From contig CAWIRC010000002.1 of the NCBI GenBank assembly GCA_963838495.1, positions 496,001-560,000 on the forward strand: a DNA stretch of 64,000 bases. Direction: 5' to 3'. Under the pieces are notes generated by a model. It was not told the DNA's origin. It did not search any database and saw only the letters and a program-made list of their open reading frames with translations. This stretch comes from JBEKIK01 sp963838495 (GTDB lineage Bacteria > Planctomycetota > Planctomycetia > Pirellulales > Thermoguttaceae). Made by a program: the position numbers and the translations under genes. Shown in pieces: positions 10,946-20,220 of this stretch. Within the stretch, counting starts at the first letter, position 1, and the number at the start of each line of letters is the position of its first letter.

Positions 10946-11048
10946 GGTTCAGGGTTCAGAGTTCAGGGTTCAGCACTTCTCATCCACCCACCGCCCACCG
11001 CCCATTGCCCACCGCATTCATCCTTCACCTTCATCCCTCCTCCCTCCC
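10946..11048 (+). repeat. Composite heptad array inside queE (out of frame)
   Basis: Units GGTTCAG (4 copies), then CGCCCAC type, then TTCATCC/TCATCCC. Three unit families sit end to end, all with 7-bp spacing. It separates the radical SAM cluster region from the GGEP motif. Confidence 0.85.
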
Positions 11049-11235
11049 ACATCGTCCTCACCGGCGGTGAGCCCATGCTCTTCGCCGAGTTGATCCCCCT
11101 CGCCACGGCCTTGCGCAACGCCGGCTGGCACATCACCATCGAGACCTCCGGCACCCTCTACCTGCCCGTAGCCTGCAATCTCATGTCCATCAGCCCAAAA
11201 CTCTCCAATTCCACCCCGCGCACCACTGCGTGTGC

Positions 11236-11337
11236 CACTGCTGGCTTGTCCAGCAGTGAAAAGTCCACCGCCCACTGCCCACCGCCCACCGCTCACCCTT
11301 CACTCCCTTCATCCTTCATCCTTCATCCTTCATCCTT
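11236..11337 (+). repeat. Hairpin plus heptad array inside queE (in frame)
   Basis: CACTGCTGG and CCAGCAGTG form a stem at 11236-11258, followed by CCACTGC/CCACCGC heptads and then TTCATCC heptads. GTCCAGCAGT recurs at about 12528. Confidence 0.85.
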
Positions 11338-11650
11338 AGATTCCCGCTGGCCCCATCGCCACGACGCCAACCGCCATCAACCCCAGGTCCTAAACCGCCT
11401 GATCTCCGAATATGATTACCAAATAAAATTCGTCATCGACACCCCCGCCGACTGCGCCGAAGCGGAAGAATATCTGGCCGCAATGCCTCAAATCGATCGC
11501 GCCCGCGTAATGCTCATGCCCCAAGGAACCGACCCGGCCGAACTGGCCGCCAAAGCCCAATGGCTTAAGCCCTACTGCCTCAGCACAACCTTATCTTCTG
11601 TCCCCGCCGCCACATAGAATGGTTCGGCCCTGCCCGTGGAAAATAAGGCT

Positions 11651-11935
11651 GTAGGGTGCATGAAATGCACCTATGATGGATTGTATCTGTAGGGTGCGTG
11701 CTTGCACGCACGCAGCACAATTCGAATATGATGCCCGTTCACGACGATTCGAACATGAGGGCCGTACATGAGGGTTCTAACATGAGGGCCGTTCACGGCC
11801 CTTGTCCGCCGCAGGCGGTCTCAGGCCCGGCATTTTATGCCGGGTTGGCAAATGTGCAGATATTTTTTCCAATTTAGAGTCGTTCACGGCCCTTCACGGC
11901 GTGCGGGGCTTTAGCCCGTTGAACCATCTCTTGGG
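11651..11935. repeat. Cluster of small palindromes downstream of queE
   Basis: At least four different hairpins stand in a row: 11655-11671 (GGTGCAT/ATGCACC), 11695-11710 (TGCGTGC/GCACGCA), 11785-11802 (AGGGCCG/CGGCCCT) and 11826-11844 (CCCGGCAT/ATGCCGGG). No gene is present between 11647 and 12041. Confidence 0.8.
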
Positions 11936-12041
11936 ACGTCCTGATTCGCCGTGTACCATGGCCACGCTTGCGTGCCCATTGGATATTTTACTTCTATCGC
12001 TCATATCCACGATGAAAACTGGCAAAGTATACTGACAATTC

Positions 12042-12469
12042 TTAACACTTTAATCTATTTCGAGCTGTCAGTATTAGATCCTTGTGAGCTTCAACAATTT
12101 TTTCGGCAAAGTCATGAAGTATTTTGACTGTTTCTTCGTATCTTTCTGGGTTTTCATCTCTCCATTCCTTTGGAACTGATGAAAATTCTCTATGGCTATC
12201 CAAGGTCCAGGTATTTCTTCCAATATATTCTATATACTCACCAACAATTTTATGGAGATGTTGTCGTTTTATTTCAATTTCTTTATCTAAGAAATGATAC
12301 TCAGGAATATTCCACTCATAGAAAAATATTTTGATGCGTATTCATGCCTTACTGATTCCTCTATTCGGATACCTATCCATTTCTTGCCAAACCACATAAT
12401 TAGAAAGAATAAAACTCCTGTGCCTCCAAGGCTTGTTAACAGAGATGTCCAAAATGTCAACCATTCCAT
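12042..12469 (-). pseudogene. AT-rich small membrane-anchored protein, one frameshift
   Basis: From Met at 12469 (MEWLTFWTSL) the protein has one N-terminal membrane helix (GGTGVLFFLIMWFG), then a basic helical stretch (RIEESVRHEYASKYF). The frame breaks near 12323; adding one T to the T5 run restores YEWNIPEYHFLDKEIEIKR and a Lys/Glu-rich helix that ends at LTARNRLKC, stop at 12042. The corrected length is about 142 residues. Base composition is far more AT-rich than every neighbour, so recent transfer is likely. It resembles unassigned single-TM proteins with a helical cytoplasmic tail that occur in mobile and defence regions; I cannot name a function. Confidence 0.55.
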
Positions 12470-12744
12470 ACTAGATTTCCACATTAAGAATATGTATTCT
12501 CTGTTTATGCACCACAACAGTGGTTTGTCCAGCAGTATATTTCGTTGATTATACATCGCCCATAGTCAACCGCCCACTACCCACCAACTGATGTTTTCGA
12601 CACATCCTGTCAGCCTGTATAGTTTCTGGGGTTGCATTGTGTGCCCAACGGTTATATGGTGAAATATATTCGGTGAATGGCCATTTGCATAATTGCCGGG
12701 AATAGCCCGCGAAATATTAAGATTTACTAGAGGAGGAAAAAAAC

Positions 12745-12975
12745 ATGGTTTATCGCGGTATTGTGAAAAAGGGAGTAGTGGTAATCGCGGAGGGGGCGGA
12801 ATTGCCTGAGGGCACCGAGGTTCGCATCGAGCCAATTGCCCGGGGCGAAAAACTCGCGGTCGAGGGGCCGACTCTGGCCGAACAGTTTGGTGACATTATC
12901 GGTACTGTACCCGATCTGCCGCCCGACATGGCCCAGCAGCATGACCATTATTTGCATGGAGCGCCAAAGCGATGA
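12745..12975 (+). CDS. Small antitoxin of a PIN-toxin pair (AF2212/DUF104-like)
   Basis: 76 residues. The start MVYRGIVKKGVVVI followed by EGAELPEGTEVRIEP is the short beta-hairpin type of N-terminus found in antitoxins of this class. The C-terminal half is Pro/Asp-rich (DLPPDMAQQHDHYLHG), a stretch commonly seen ahead of PIN genes and likely to contact the toxin. A strong Shine-Dalgarno (AGAGGAGGA) precedes the ATG. The stop overlaps the toxin start by ATGA, so translation is coupled. Autoregulation is expected from the class but no operator is identified. Confidence 0.75.
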   Translation: MVYRGIVKKGVVVIAEGAELPEGTEVRIEPIARGEKLAVEGPTLAEQFGDIIGTVPDLPPDMAQQHDHYLHGAPKR

Positions 12976-13373
12976 ATCGGATTTTCGCCGACTCGTACTT
13001 CTTCTTTGCAATCCTCAATCCGCATGATGCTGCCCACTCCAAGGCAATCGATTTCGGTAGGCAAAATCGGGGACCTCTTGTAACAACTGCTTGGGTACTT
13101 ACGGAAGTGGCTGATGGACTGGCCCACACACCGCGCCGGCAGGTATTTCATCGCCTTATTGAAGACTTTGAGGTTAACAAATCAAATTTGATAGTGCCGG
13201 CTAACTCAGAAACTTTCGAGAAAGGGGTAGAACTATATCATTCCCGGCCAGATAAAGAATGGTCTCTAACTGATTGCATCTCATTTGTTGTCATGTCGGA
13301 AGAGCAAATTACCGAGGCGTTAACCGGAGACCATCATTTCGAACAAGCCGGATTTATTACTCTGTTGAAGTAA
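12972..13373 (+). CDS. PIN-domain ribonuclease toxin (VapC-like)
   Basis: 133 residues. The PIN acidic residues are in place: Asp7 (IFADSYFF), Glu45 (LTEVAD), Asp101 (SLTDCISF) and Asp120 (LTGDHHFEQAGF). These bind the metal ions that cleave RNA. VapC proteins usually cut tRNA or rRNA, but the target here cannot be told. The start overlaps the antitoxin stop by four bases. The C-terminus ends only 4 bp before the convergent stop of the permease gene at 13377. Confidence 0.88.
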   Translation: MNRIFADSYFFFAILNPHDAAHSKAIDFGRQNRGPLVTTAWVLTEVADGLAHTPRRQVFHRLIEDFEVNKSNLIVPANSETFEKGVELYHSRPDKEWSLTDCISFVVMSEEQITEALTGDHHFEQAGFITLLK

Positions 13374-13376
13374 CAA

Positions 13377-16300
13377 CTACCGCTCCTCCCTCAACGCTGC
13401 CAAGAGCGGCGCCCTTAACACACGGGCACAGGCAATCAACCCCGAAAGCAACCCAACAATCAAGACTAATGCCAGCGTCACCGCCAGCCAGAGCCAGGGA
13501 ATCGAGGCGTCGTGTGTAATTAAATGTGGAAGTATGGCCACCAACGCGGCAATGATCCCGCACCCCAGCCCGGCCAAAAGCAAAACCAGATTCTCCAAAA
13601 GCACCAATCCGGCAAGTCTGCGCGGCGGAAACCGGCCGCCCGCAACAGCGCCAACTCGCCTCTGCGCTCGAAAACGTTCCTAAGTTGCACGGCCCCAAGC
13701 CCCAGCGTGCCCAAAAGCAGCCCCAGCCCGCCCAGGCTCTGGAACGTGGAAAGATACGTGTTTTGCACCGCCAGAAACGCGCCCAGGCGCTGGGCAGTAG
13801 TCTCGGCCGTAAATCCGTAATCGCCAAGCGCCCCTTCCAAAACGACTTGCACCGTTTTTGTTTTATCAAGCGGTGTATCGAACAAAAAGAAACGACACCC
13901 GCTCACCTCGGGAAAATATTTAAGCAAGGTCGCTTCATCCAAGAGCAGATCGCCCTGAAAGATGCTGTTCGCCAGCAAGGCCACCACTTTGAGGCGGATT
14001 TTTTTGCCCTGTGCATCGGAAATCTCCAAAATTTCGCCCGGCCCTTGCCACAAATTAAGTGCATAATTGGCCGTGTTTTTTTCCAGAATCACCGGCACCG
14101 CAGGCACGCCGTCTGTGTCATGTCCAAGATCTTGTTGCAATAGCTTCCAGGGATTTTCACATCTCGGCGGGGCGTCGGCCCAGTCAAAACCGCCGCGCTC
14201 GATAAATCCCTGTGGCACACCCAACAAGCGCGGCTGCCGCGGCCGGTACAGGTTCAGGCAACTGGCGTCGTCGCCCGATTTCACCCGCAAGCCGTAGGCC
14301 CGCACCCCGGCAAATTGTTTTTCATCTTCGGCGGAAAAACCCAAATCCGCCCGGCCCTCGGGAATGTCGAGATTCTGATAGATCGGCTGGTCGCTCTCGG
14401 CCGCCAGGCTGAACCCGCCGTTGCCGCTCGCCGGCGCGGTCGCCTGCCGCGAAGCATCAAGGCGGAATGCGCTCACGGCAGCGATCAAAAAACAGGCGGC
14501 CCCCACAAGCGATACGCTAAGCGCGCTCCGCCCGGCGTTTCGCGCTGCATTGCGCAAGGCCATGCGCGGCAGATTCCCTCCGCCCACGGCCACGGCCGGC
14601 CCGGTCCGCCCGGATCGAAGCCTGATCCAGACCATACCCAGCAATGCGACGAGCACAACGGCCCCGCCGCCGAAAAAAGCCGCCGCTTGATAATCCTCCC
14701 TCAATCCTCCCAGCGTCAAAAGCAAAACTGTCGCAACCACCAGCAATAATAAAACTATTTCGCTCCAGACGGCCCGGCGCGACAATTTACCTGTCGCCAT
14801 AGCGCGATCCGTGGAAGTTTGCCCCGCCAGCAGCCTTCGCGGTTCAACGCGGGTAACGCCACGGACCGAAAAAACAATTGCCCCCATGGCCAGTAGGATT
14901 CCGCTTGCAAATCCAATAATGAGACTAAGCGGTGTTATATACAACTGCAAAAACGGGGTAACAATGGCGGCCAGCCACCAGGTCCGCAGCCCCAGGATCA
15001 TAAGCACGGCATAAGCCATCCCCAGCGGCAGGCCCAAAATGCCGCCCGCCAAGGCAGTCAAAAAACCTTCGCCCAGCAGTATTCGCCGCACCTGCCCGCG
15101 CTTCAGTCCAAGGGCCAGAAGTATGCCGATCTCACGGGCCCGCTGTTCCACGCCCAGGCGGAACAAAAGCAGCACCAACATGGCCGCCGCGGCGATAATG
15201 AAAAAACTGAACGCCAAAAACAGCACGTTAAAGGGCGTTGTCCCTGCGGCTGCCGCTAATGCCTGTCGCTTGACCGGCTGAAAAACCAGGCCGAAAACCT
15301 CTGGATTCAAGCCCGATAATCGTTTCTCAAAATCTTCCAACCCCATGCCGGCAGGCAGTCCAACGCGAAGCGACGTGGTGTTTCCAAAGCGGCTCCCCCA
15401 CAAACTCCGTCCCGCGGCCAGCGACACAAACGCCTTGGGCGTAGCCCCGTACCGGTCCCAATATTTTTCGTCCCTAGGCCGGACCCGCCGCACATCGAAC
15501 GGAAACGGCGGATCCCACTCGGCCATCGTCGCTTCGTCGGTCATGCCTTTGACTGCGGGAGTCAATCTCCGATCGTCGGCCGCGCCGGCCGGTTGCACCA
15601 CGGCCGCCAGGCGGTAAGATTTTGTGGCCTCCCGGATTTGGCCCCCAGCGCTCTCCGCTTCAAAATAAGTCACGGAAATCCGGTCGCCGGGTTTGGCGCC
15701 CAGGTCGTCGGCCGCCCACGAGTTCAGGGCGATTTCGTCGTCCCTAAGCGCCGGCAACGGTTTGCCGTCGATCGATAAAAACGGCCCCAGCGGCGATCGT
15801 CCGGCAAAATCAATGGCCGTGATAGTGGAATAAGGGATTTCCCGTCGGTTGGAATCGCCCGATGATCCATCGGCAATAGTGTTGGCCAAGTATGTAAAAG
15901 CCGGCTGGATAACAAAATCGGGCTGGACGACAATTTTCTCCCCTCTCCCTTTGGGAGAGGGGCCGGGGGTGAGGGCGGTAGAGTTTCTTAGTGCCTTCAG
16001 TATTTCCTGTTCCGCGCCCGGCTCCAAGATCATCCGATCGGATGTAATGTTTACGTAGCCCAGCGGAGTCTTTTCAACATTCAAACCAAGATCGGCCATT
16101 TTCGGGCGAAGCAAGTCCTGCACCGCGGAAACCGACGCCGACGATGCCCCTCGCCCGGCGTTTTGCAATTGGACAAAAATCGCGTTCACCAACCCGGGCC
16201 GCCCCAACCGTTCCTGCAACCACCCAAGTGCAACATAGGCATCAAGCGGCTCGTGCTGCGTCGATCTGAGGCCGAACCGCCCAAGCCCCTCGCCCGGAAT

Positions 16301-16879
16301 AATGCCGCTTACCGTAAGGCGGAAATTCTGCACCGTGTCGCGTTTTCGACCCAATGCGCTGTCGGCGGGAATCGCGCCCGCACGCGCTAACCGCAAAATT
16401 ATTTCATCGCCCGGTTTCACCGCCAGCTTTTCGGCCAAAGGACGGTTAATCGCAATTTCCCGCGGCCCAAGCCGCGGCGCAGTAGTCGAACCGGCGCCCA
16501 ACTGCCAAAACCGCTCTTCACAGCCGATAAGCTGCACGCGGTTCGCACGCAACGGCCCGCTTCCGGCGGGATTTTCCATGCTCGCCGAAAGCACGATCGC
16601 CGCTACGGCACGTGATATCACCTCGCCGTTGTCATCTTGACGATCTTGCCCTGCTAATTCATCGGCCAATTGTGCTCGGAAAAAATGATCGGCAACCAGC
16701 GCCTCGTCGATATTCCCCAGCCTATCCAAAGCCAGATGCCTGAGACTGCCCCGCATCGAGTCGCCCACCAGCAATGCCCCGGTCAGAACCGCCGCGCCCA
16801 CCGCCGCCCCTGCCGCCACCGCCAGATTCATCCGCCAGTGATGAAAAAATGCGGCGATAATCAGGCGGAAAACACTCAT
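13377..16879 (-). CDS. FtsX-family ABC transporter permease (one frameshift, one repeat insertion)
   Basis: About 1,167 residues after correction. An N-terminal helix (MNLAVAAGAAVGAAVLTGA) is followed by a large MacB-like extracytoplasmic domain, then a block of FtsX-type helices (NVLFLAFSFFIIAAAAMLVLLL and on), a second periplasmic domain, and final helices. The 13520 frame runs out, but LVLLENLVLLLAGLGCG continues in the 13377 frame; adding one G near 13612 joins them. A family A palindrome lies in frame at 15940-15977, adding LTPGPSPKGRGE. The type exports lipids, lipoproteins or peptides with a separate ATPase; no ATPase is adjacent, but the one at 23113 is a candidate. Confidence 0.85.
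15940..15977 (+). repeat. Family A palindrome, inside the FtsX-type permease gene
   Basis: It is read in frame on the minus strand as LTPGPSPKGRGE within the extracytoplasmic domain. Confidence 0.92.
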
Positions 16880-16946
16880 GGCGGCGGAAAAATATTTTTT
16901 TACTACACTCGCGTTTCAATCATTTCGCATACAAGTTGAATATTAA

Positions 16947-16978
16947 TTTAGCCCCCGGTGAACACACCGGAGGCTTTG
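16947..16978. repeat. Palindrome family B, copy 1
   Basis: Stem AGCCCCCGGTG with CACCGGAGGCT around the short loop AACA. It sits between the permease start and the ispH stop. Confidence 0.85.
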
Positions 16979-17022
16979 AATATACCCAATAAATCATATC
17001 AGAATATTGTAAAAAACTTCCG

Positions 17023-17967
17023 CTACCCGCTATCCGCTTTTTTCAATCCCCTTAAGGGTTCCGGCAGGGCAAAGTGAATTTTTTCCTCTTTCGTGTCCAG
17101 AGTTTCCATTGTCGCATTGAATCGTTCTTTAAGCAGGGCTACGCACCGCTGCACCACGGCCTCAGGGGCGCTGGCCCCGGCAGTTACGGCCACCGTTTCC
17201 CCGCCCGCAAACCAGTTCAGATCTATGTCTTCAGGCCCGTCGATCAGATATGCCGGAACGCCTTGCGATCGGGCCATCTCGGCCAATCGCTGAGAATTCG
17301 AACTGTTGCAGCTCCCCACTACGATCACCTTGTCCGCCTTTCGTGCCAACACCTTCACGGCCTCTTGACGATGTTGCGTGGCATAACAAATATCCGCCCG
17401 CGCCGGCCCGACAATATGCGGAAATCGCTCCTTCAGCCGGCCGATCACCGCGGAGGCGTCGTCAACCGACAATGTTGTCTGCGTCAAGTACGCGATCTTG
17501 TCCGCGCCGGCCAAATCCAGACCGTCCACGTCCTCCGGTTTTTGAATCAATATTATCGAGTCCGGGGCCTCGCCCATCGTCCCCACTACCTCGTCGTGGC
17601 CCGCATGACCAATCAATATAATAACGTATCCTTCTCGAGCAAAACGAACGGCCTCGGTGTGCACTTTTGTCACCAAAGGACATGTGGCGTCGATGGCGAT
17701 CAGCCCTTGCTGGGCGGCCTGCCTACGAATATCAGGCGGGACACCATGGGCGGAATATAGAAGATGGGAACCATGGGGGACTTGGGATAAATCGTCAACA
17801 AATACAGCCCCTCGATTCCGAAAGTACTCCACTACCCACCGGTTGTGCACTATCTCATGATACACGTAAATCGGCGTCCCGAACGCCTGTATCGCCAGGT
17901 CCAGGCTCTCGATGGCCATATTTACGCCCGCGCAAAATCCCCGTGAATTAGCCAGGATTATATGCAT
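17023..17967 (-). CDS. ispH: 4-hydroxy-3-methylbut-2-enyl diphosphate reductase
   Basis: 314 residues, normal length. Last step of the MEP pathway, making IPP and DMAPP with a 4Fe-4S cluster. The three cluster cysteines are Cys12 (RGFCAGV), Cys96 (DATCPLV) and Cys194 (ICYATQHRQ). The conserved His41 (EIVHN), His74 (SAHGV) and the motif VVGSCNSSNSQRL are present, along with the TQTTLS stretch. Shine-Dalgarno GAGGGAA precedes the ATG at 17967. It is divergent from hpnC, so IPP supply and squalene synthesis lie side by side. Confidence 0.96.
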   Translation of the reverse strand: MHIILANSRGFCAGVNMAIESLDLAIQAFGTPIYVYHEIVHNRWVVEYFRNRGAVFVDDLSQVPHGSHLLYSAHGVPPDIRRQAAQQGLIAIDATCPLVTKVHTEAVRFAREGYVIILIGHAGHDEVVGTMGEAPDSIILIQKPEDVDGLDLAGADKIAYLTQTTLSVDDASAVIGRLKERFPHIVGPARADICYATQHRQEAVKVLARKADKVIVVGSCNSSNSQRLAEMARSQGVPAYLIDGPEDIDLNWFAGGETVAVTAGASAPEAVVQRCVALLKERFNATMETLDTKEEKIHFALPEPLRGLKKADSG

Positions 17968-18052
17968 GGTTCCCTCGTCCCTTCGTAAATATCATAATAC
18001 CAGGGGCCTAGGGCTCGGGGCCAGAGGCCGGAACCGGTGACTAAATAAAGAA

Positions 18053-18958
18053 ATGTTTTCACGCGATTTTAAACTCTTCGGACCCCATGCCCGGCATTGC
18101 TCGCCCTTGAGTTTGCCGCAAGCCCAGCGCTATTGCCGGACGTTGGCAAAACGTCATTACGAAAACTTCACCGTGGCAAGCTGGTTGCTCCCCCGTCCGC
18201 TCCGCCAGCACTTTTACAACGTCTATGCCTATTGCCGCTGGGCCGACGACCTGGCCGATGAAACAGGCGATCGAGAGCACCGCCTTGCCCTGCTCGATTG
18301 GTGGGAAACGCAACTTCGCGACTGCTACAGCGGCAAAGCCGTGCATCCGGTTTTTGTCGCACTGGCCAAAACCATCCGAAAATTCAATTTCCCCATTGAT
18401 CCTTTCCTCGATTTGCTTTCAGCCTTCAGGCAGGATCAACGCGTTAGCCGTTACGAGACGGCCGAAGATTTATTGGATTACTGCCGCCGCTCGGCCAATC
18501 CCGTGGGCCGTTTGGTTTTGTATTTATGCGAATGCCATTCCGGCCAGCGTGTGGAACTGGCCGATTCGATCTGCACCGGCCTGCAACTGGCCAACTTTTG
18601 CCAGGACGTCGCCGGCGACTGGGATCGCGGCCGGATTTATCTGCCCCAATGCGATTGCCGCCGCTTCGGATATACCGAGGACATGTTCGCCCGGCGCGAA
18701 CCCAACGAAGCCTTCCGCCGCCTTATGAGCGCCGAAGTCGAACATGCGGAAAATTTTTTTCATGCCGGATCGCCGCTGATAAAATTAATGCCCAAGGAAT
18801 TAAAACTCGACACGGCACTATTCATCGAAGGGGGCCTGGCCATATTGCAGGCCATCCGCCGCCAAAACTTCGATGTCTGGACCCGGCGCCCCAGGCTCTC
18901 TAAAATGCAAAAAATACGGCTCTTTTTCCAGTGCCGACTGCGGCTGCATATACTATGA
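18053..18958 (+). CDS. hpnC: Squalene/phytoene synthase-family protein HpnC
   Basis: 301 residues. In the HpnCDE route, HpnD makes presqualene diphosphate, HpnC turns it to hydroxysqualene and HpnE reduces that to squalene. The trans-prenyltransferase fold shows both metal-binding regions: Asp65-Asp66 in CRWADDLADE and the second motif in LANFCQDVAGDWDRGR at about residue 185. The N-terminal ARHCSPLSLPQAQRYC fits HpnC rather than HpnD. It is first in the order hpnC, hpnD, hpnE, the arrangement known from hopanoid producers; no squalene-hopene cyclase is in the window. Confidence 0.93.
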   Translation: MFSRDFKLFGPHARHCSPLSLPQAQRYCRTLAKRHYENFTVASWLLPRPLRQHFYNVYAYCRWADDLADETGDREHRLALLDWWETQLRDCYSGKAVHPVFVALAKTIRKFNFPIDPFLDLLSAFRQDQRVSRYETAEDLLDYCRRSANPVGRLVLYLCECHSGQRVELADSICTGLQLANFCQDVAGDWDRGRIYLPQCDCRRFGYTEDMFARREPNEAFRRLMSAEVEHAENFFHAGSPLIKLMPKELKLDTALFIEGGLAILQAIRRQNFDVWTRRPRLSKMQKIRLFFQCRLRLHIL

Positions 18959-18996
18959 TATACATCCCAAATTATTTTTGATGCCATCCGAATTTT

Positions 18997-19070
18997 TTAG
19001 CCACCAATGATTACACCGGGGGCCGATGCGTTCCAACTTTATTTAGCCCCCGGTGATTACACCGGGGGCC
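18997..19070. repeat. Palindrome family B, two copies
   Basis: A half-diverged copy at 18997-19024 (left arm lost) and a perfect one at 19042-19070 (GCCCCCGGTG/CACCGGGGGC around ATTA). They fill the hpnC-hpnD gap. Confidence 0.88.
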
Positions 19071-19110
19071 AAGGCAGCACTCACAAGATCGTGCCAGGAG
19101 TACGGCGTAA

Positions 19111-20220
19111 ATGAACGTATCCCGCAAGATTATCGACGCCAGTTATGCCCTTTGCCGCCGCCTAAGCCGCCGGTCCGGCTCGAATTTTTACCTGGGCTTT
19201 TTTCTCTTGCCCCATCAAAAGCGGCAAGCCATGTACGCCCTTTATGCCTTTATGCGCCATACCGACGATCTGGTCGACGCTGCGCCGACCGGGCAGGGCA
19301 GGGGATTCAACACCGAGATCGGCCGGCAAAAGGAACAATTGCACAACTGGCGCACCATGCTGGAAAACGCCCTGGCCGGAATCTCTCCTTCCTCTCTTGA
19401 TCTCGGCCCAATGTCCATGAAACCGGTTATAAGGGACTCTAACAAAACCTCCCCTCTCCCTTTGGGAGAGGGGCTAGGGGTGAGGGCGTTTGCAAGCAAT
19501 AAAAGAGTTTTGTCAGAGTTCCTAAATGGCCAGTCCATGGCATCTGCGGAAATCTTGTTGCCGGCCCTGGTCGATACCGTGGAAAAATATCATATTCCCG
19601 CGGATTGTTTGTATGCCGTTCTCGACGGCGTGGAAATGGATTTGGACCGCCGCCGCTACCAGACCTTCGACGAACTCAAGGAATATTGCCTGCGCGTGGC
19701 CTCGGCCGTGGGACTGGCCTGCATCCACGTTTGGGGATTCCGCGGACAAGGAACCCCGCAGGCCGACGCCGCACTGAAGCCCGCCCGGCAGGCGGGCGTC
19801 GCCCTGCAACTTACCAACATCCTCCGCGATCTCAAGGCCGATGCCGCCGCCGACCGCGTCTACCTCCCCCTGGAAGATTTGCACAGTTGCGGCTACACCA
19901 CGGAAGAATTGAAAAATGGCGTCGTAAATAATGCCTTTTGCCGACTGATGGAATTGGAAATAGATCGGGCAAGGCAATTCTATCAGCAAGGCGCCAATCT
20001 CTTCGATTTCCTCAACCGCGACGGCCGGCGGATATTCGGCCTGATGACAGCCGTGTATCGCCGTCTTTTGGAAAAAATCGCCCGCCGCCCGGGCGATGTC
20101 TTTGCCCGGCCCATCAGGATTGGCAAATTCAATCGGCTCGCGCTTTTCCTTTATTGGACGCTTTTCCCTTCGTTCATGGCGGAAAAAAAGACTCACACAG
20201 CGGCAAACGGTGCACCATGA
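19111..20220 (+). CDS. hpnD: Presqualene diphosphate synthase HpnD (with repeat insertion)
   Basis: 369 residues, longer than usual because a family A palindrome is inserted in frame (SPLPLGEGLGVRAF, about residues 114-127). The first metal motif is in FMRHTDDLVDA and the second in TNILRDLKADAAADRVYLP. GSNFYLGFFLLP is the usual N-terminal landmark. The enzyme joins two farnesyl diphosphates head to head. The insert falls in the loop between the first Asp motif and the ASAEILLPALVDT helix, where it may be tolerated. The stop overlaps the hpnE start (ATGA), so the two are translationally coupled. Confidence 0.93.
   Translation: MNVSRKIIDASYALCRRLSRRSGSNFYLGFFLLPHQKRQAMYALYAFMRHTDDLVDAAPTGQGRGFNTEIGRQKEQLHNWRTMLENALAGISPSSLDLGPMSMKPVIRDSNKTSPLPLGEGLGVRAFASNKRVLSEFLNGQSMASAEILLPALVDTVEKYHIPADCLYAVLDGVEMDLDRRRYQTFDELKEYCLRVASAVGLACIHVWGFRGQGTPQADAALKPARQAGVALQLTNILRDLKADAAADRVYLPLEDLHSCGYTTEELKNGVVNNAFCRLMELEIDRARQFYQQGANLFDFLNRDGRRIFGLMTAVYRRLLEKIARRPGDVFARPIRIGKFNRLALFLYWTLFPSFMAEKKTHTAANGAP
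19450..19488 (+). repeat. Family A palindrome, inside hpnD
   Basis: In frame on the plus strand, adding SPLPLGEGLGVRAF to the protein. Confidence 0.93.

Larger units (their letters stand above)
10707..11646 (+). pseudogene. queE: 7-carboxy-7-deazaguanine synthase (QueE), interrupted by two repeat insertions
   Basis: QueE is a radical SAM enzyme of queuosine synthesis. The N-terminus is good, with the cluster motif Cys29, Cys33 and Cys36 (ASGCNLRCAYCDTPY). After DQVQIVSRQP a repeat block enters at about 10946-11048; downstream the protein resumes in a different frame as HIVLTGGEPMLFAELIP. A second block at 11236-11337 is in frame and splits MSISPKLSNS from RWPHRHDANRHQPQ. A further shift near 11575 is needed to reach the true C-terminus FCPRRHIEWFGPARGK at 11646. 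The single-base shift could be sequence error, but the repeat blocks are real DNA. I judge the gene inactive as written. Confidence 0.85.

Noticed and set aside
12294..12548. Plus-strand 84-residue frame in the AT-rich island
   Set aside because: The minus-strand frame, once one T is added, gives a coherent helical protein and fits better.
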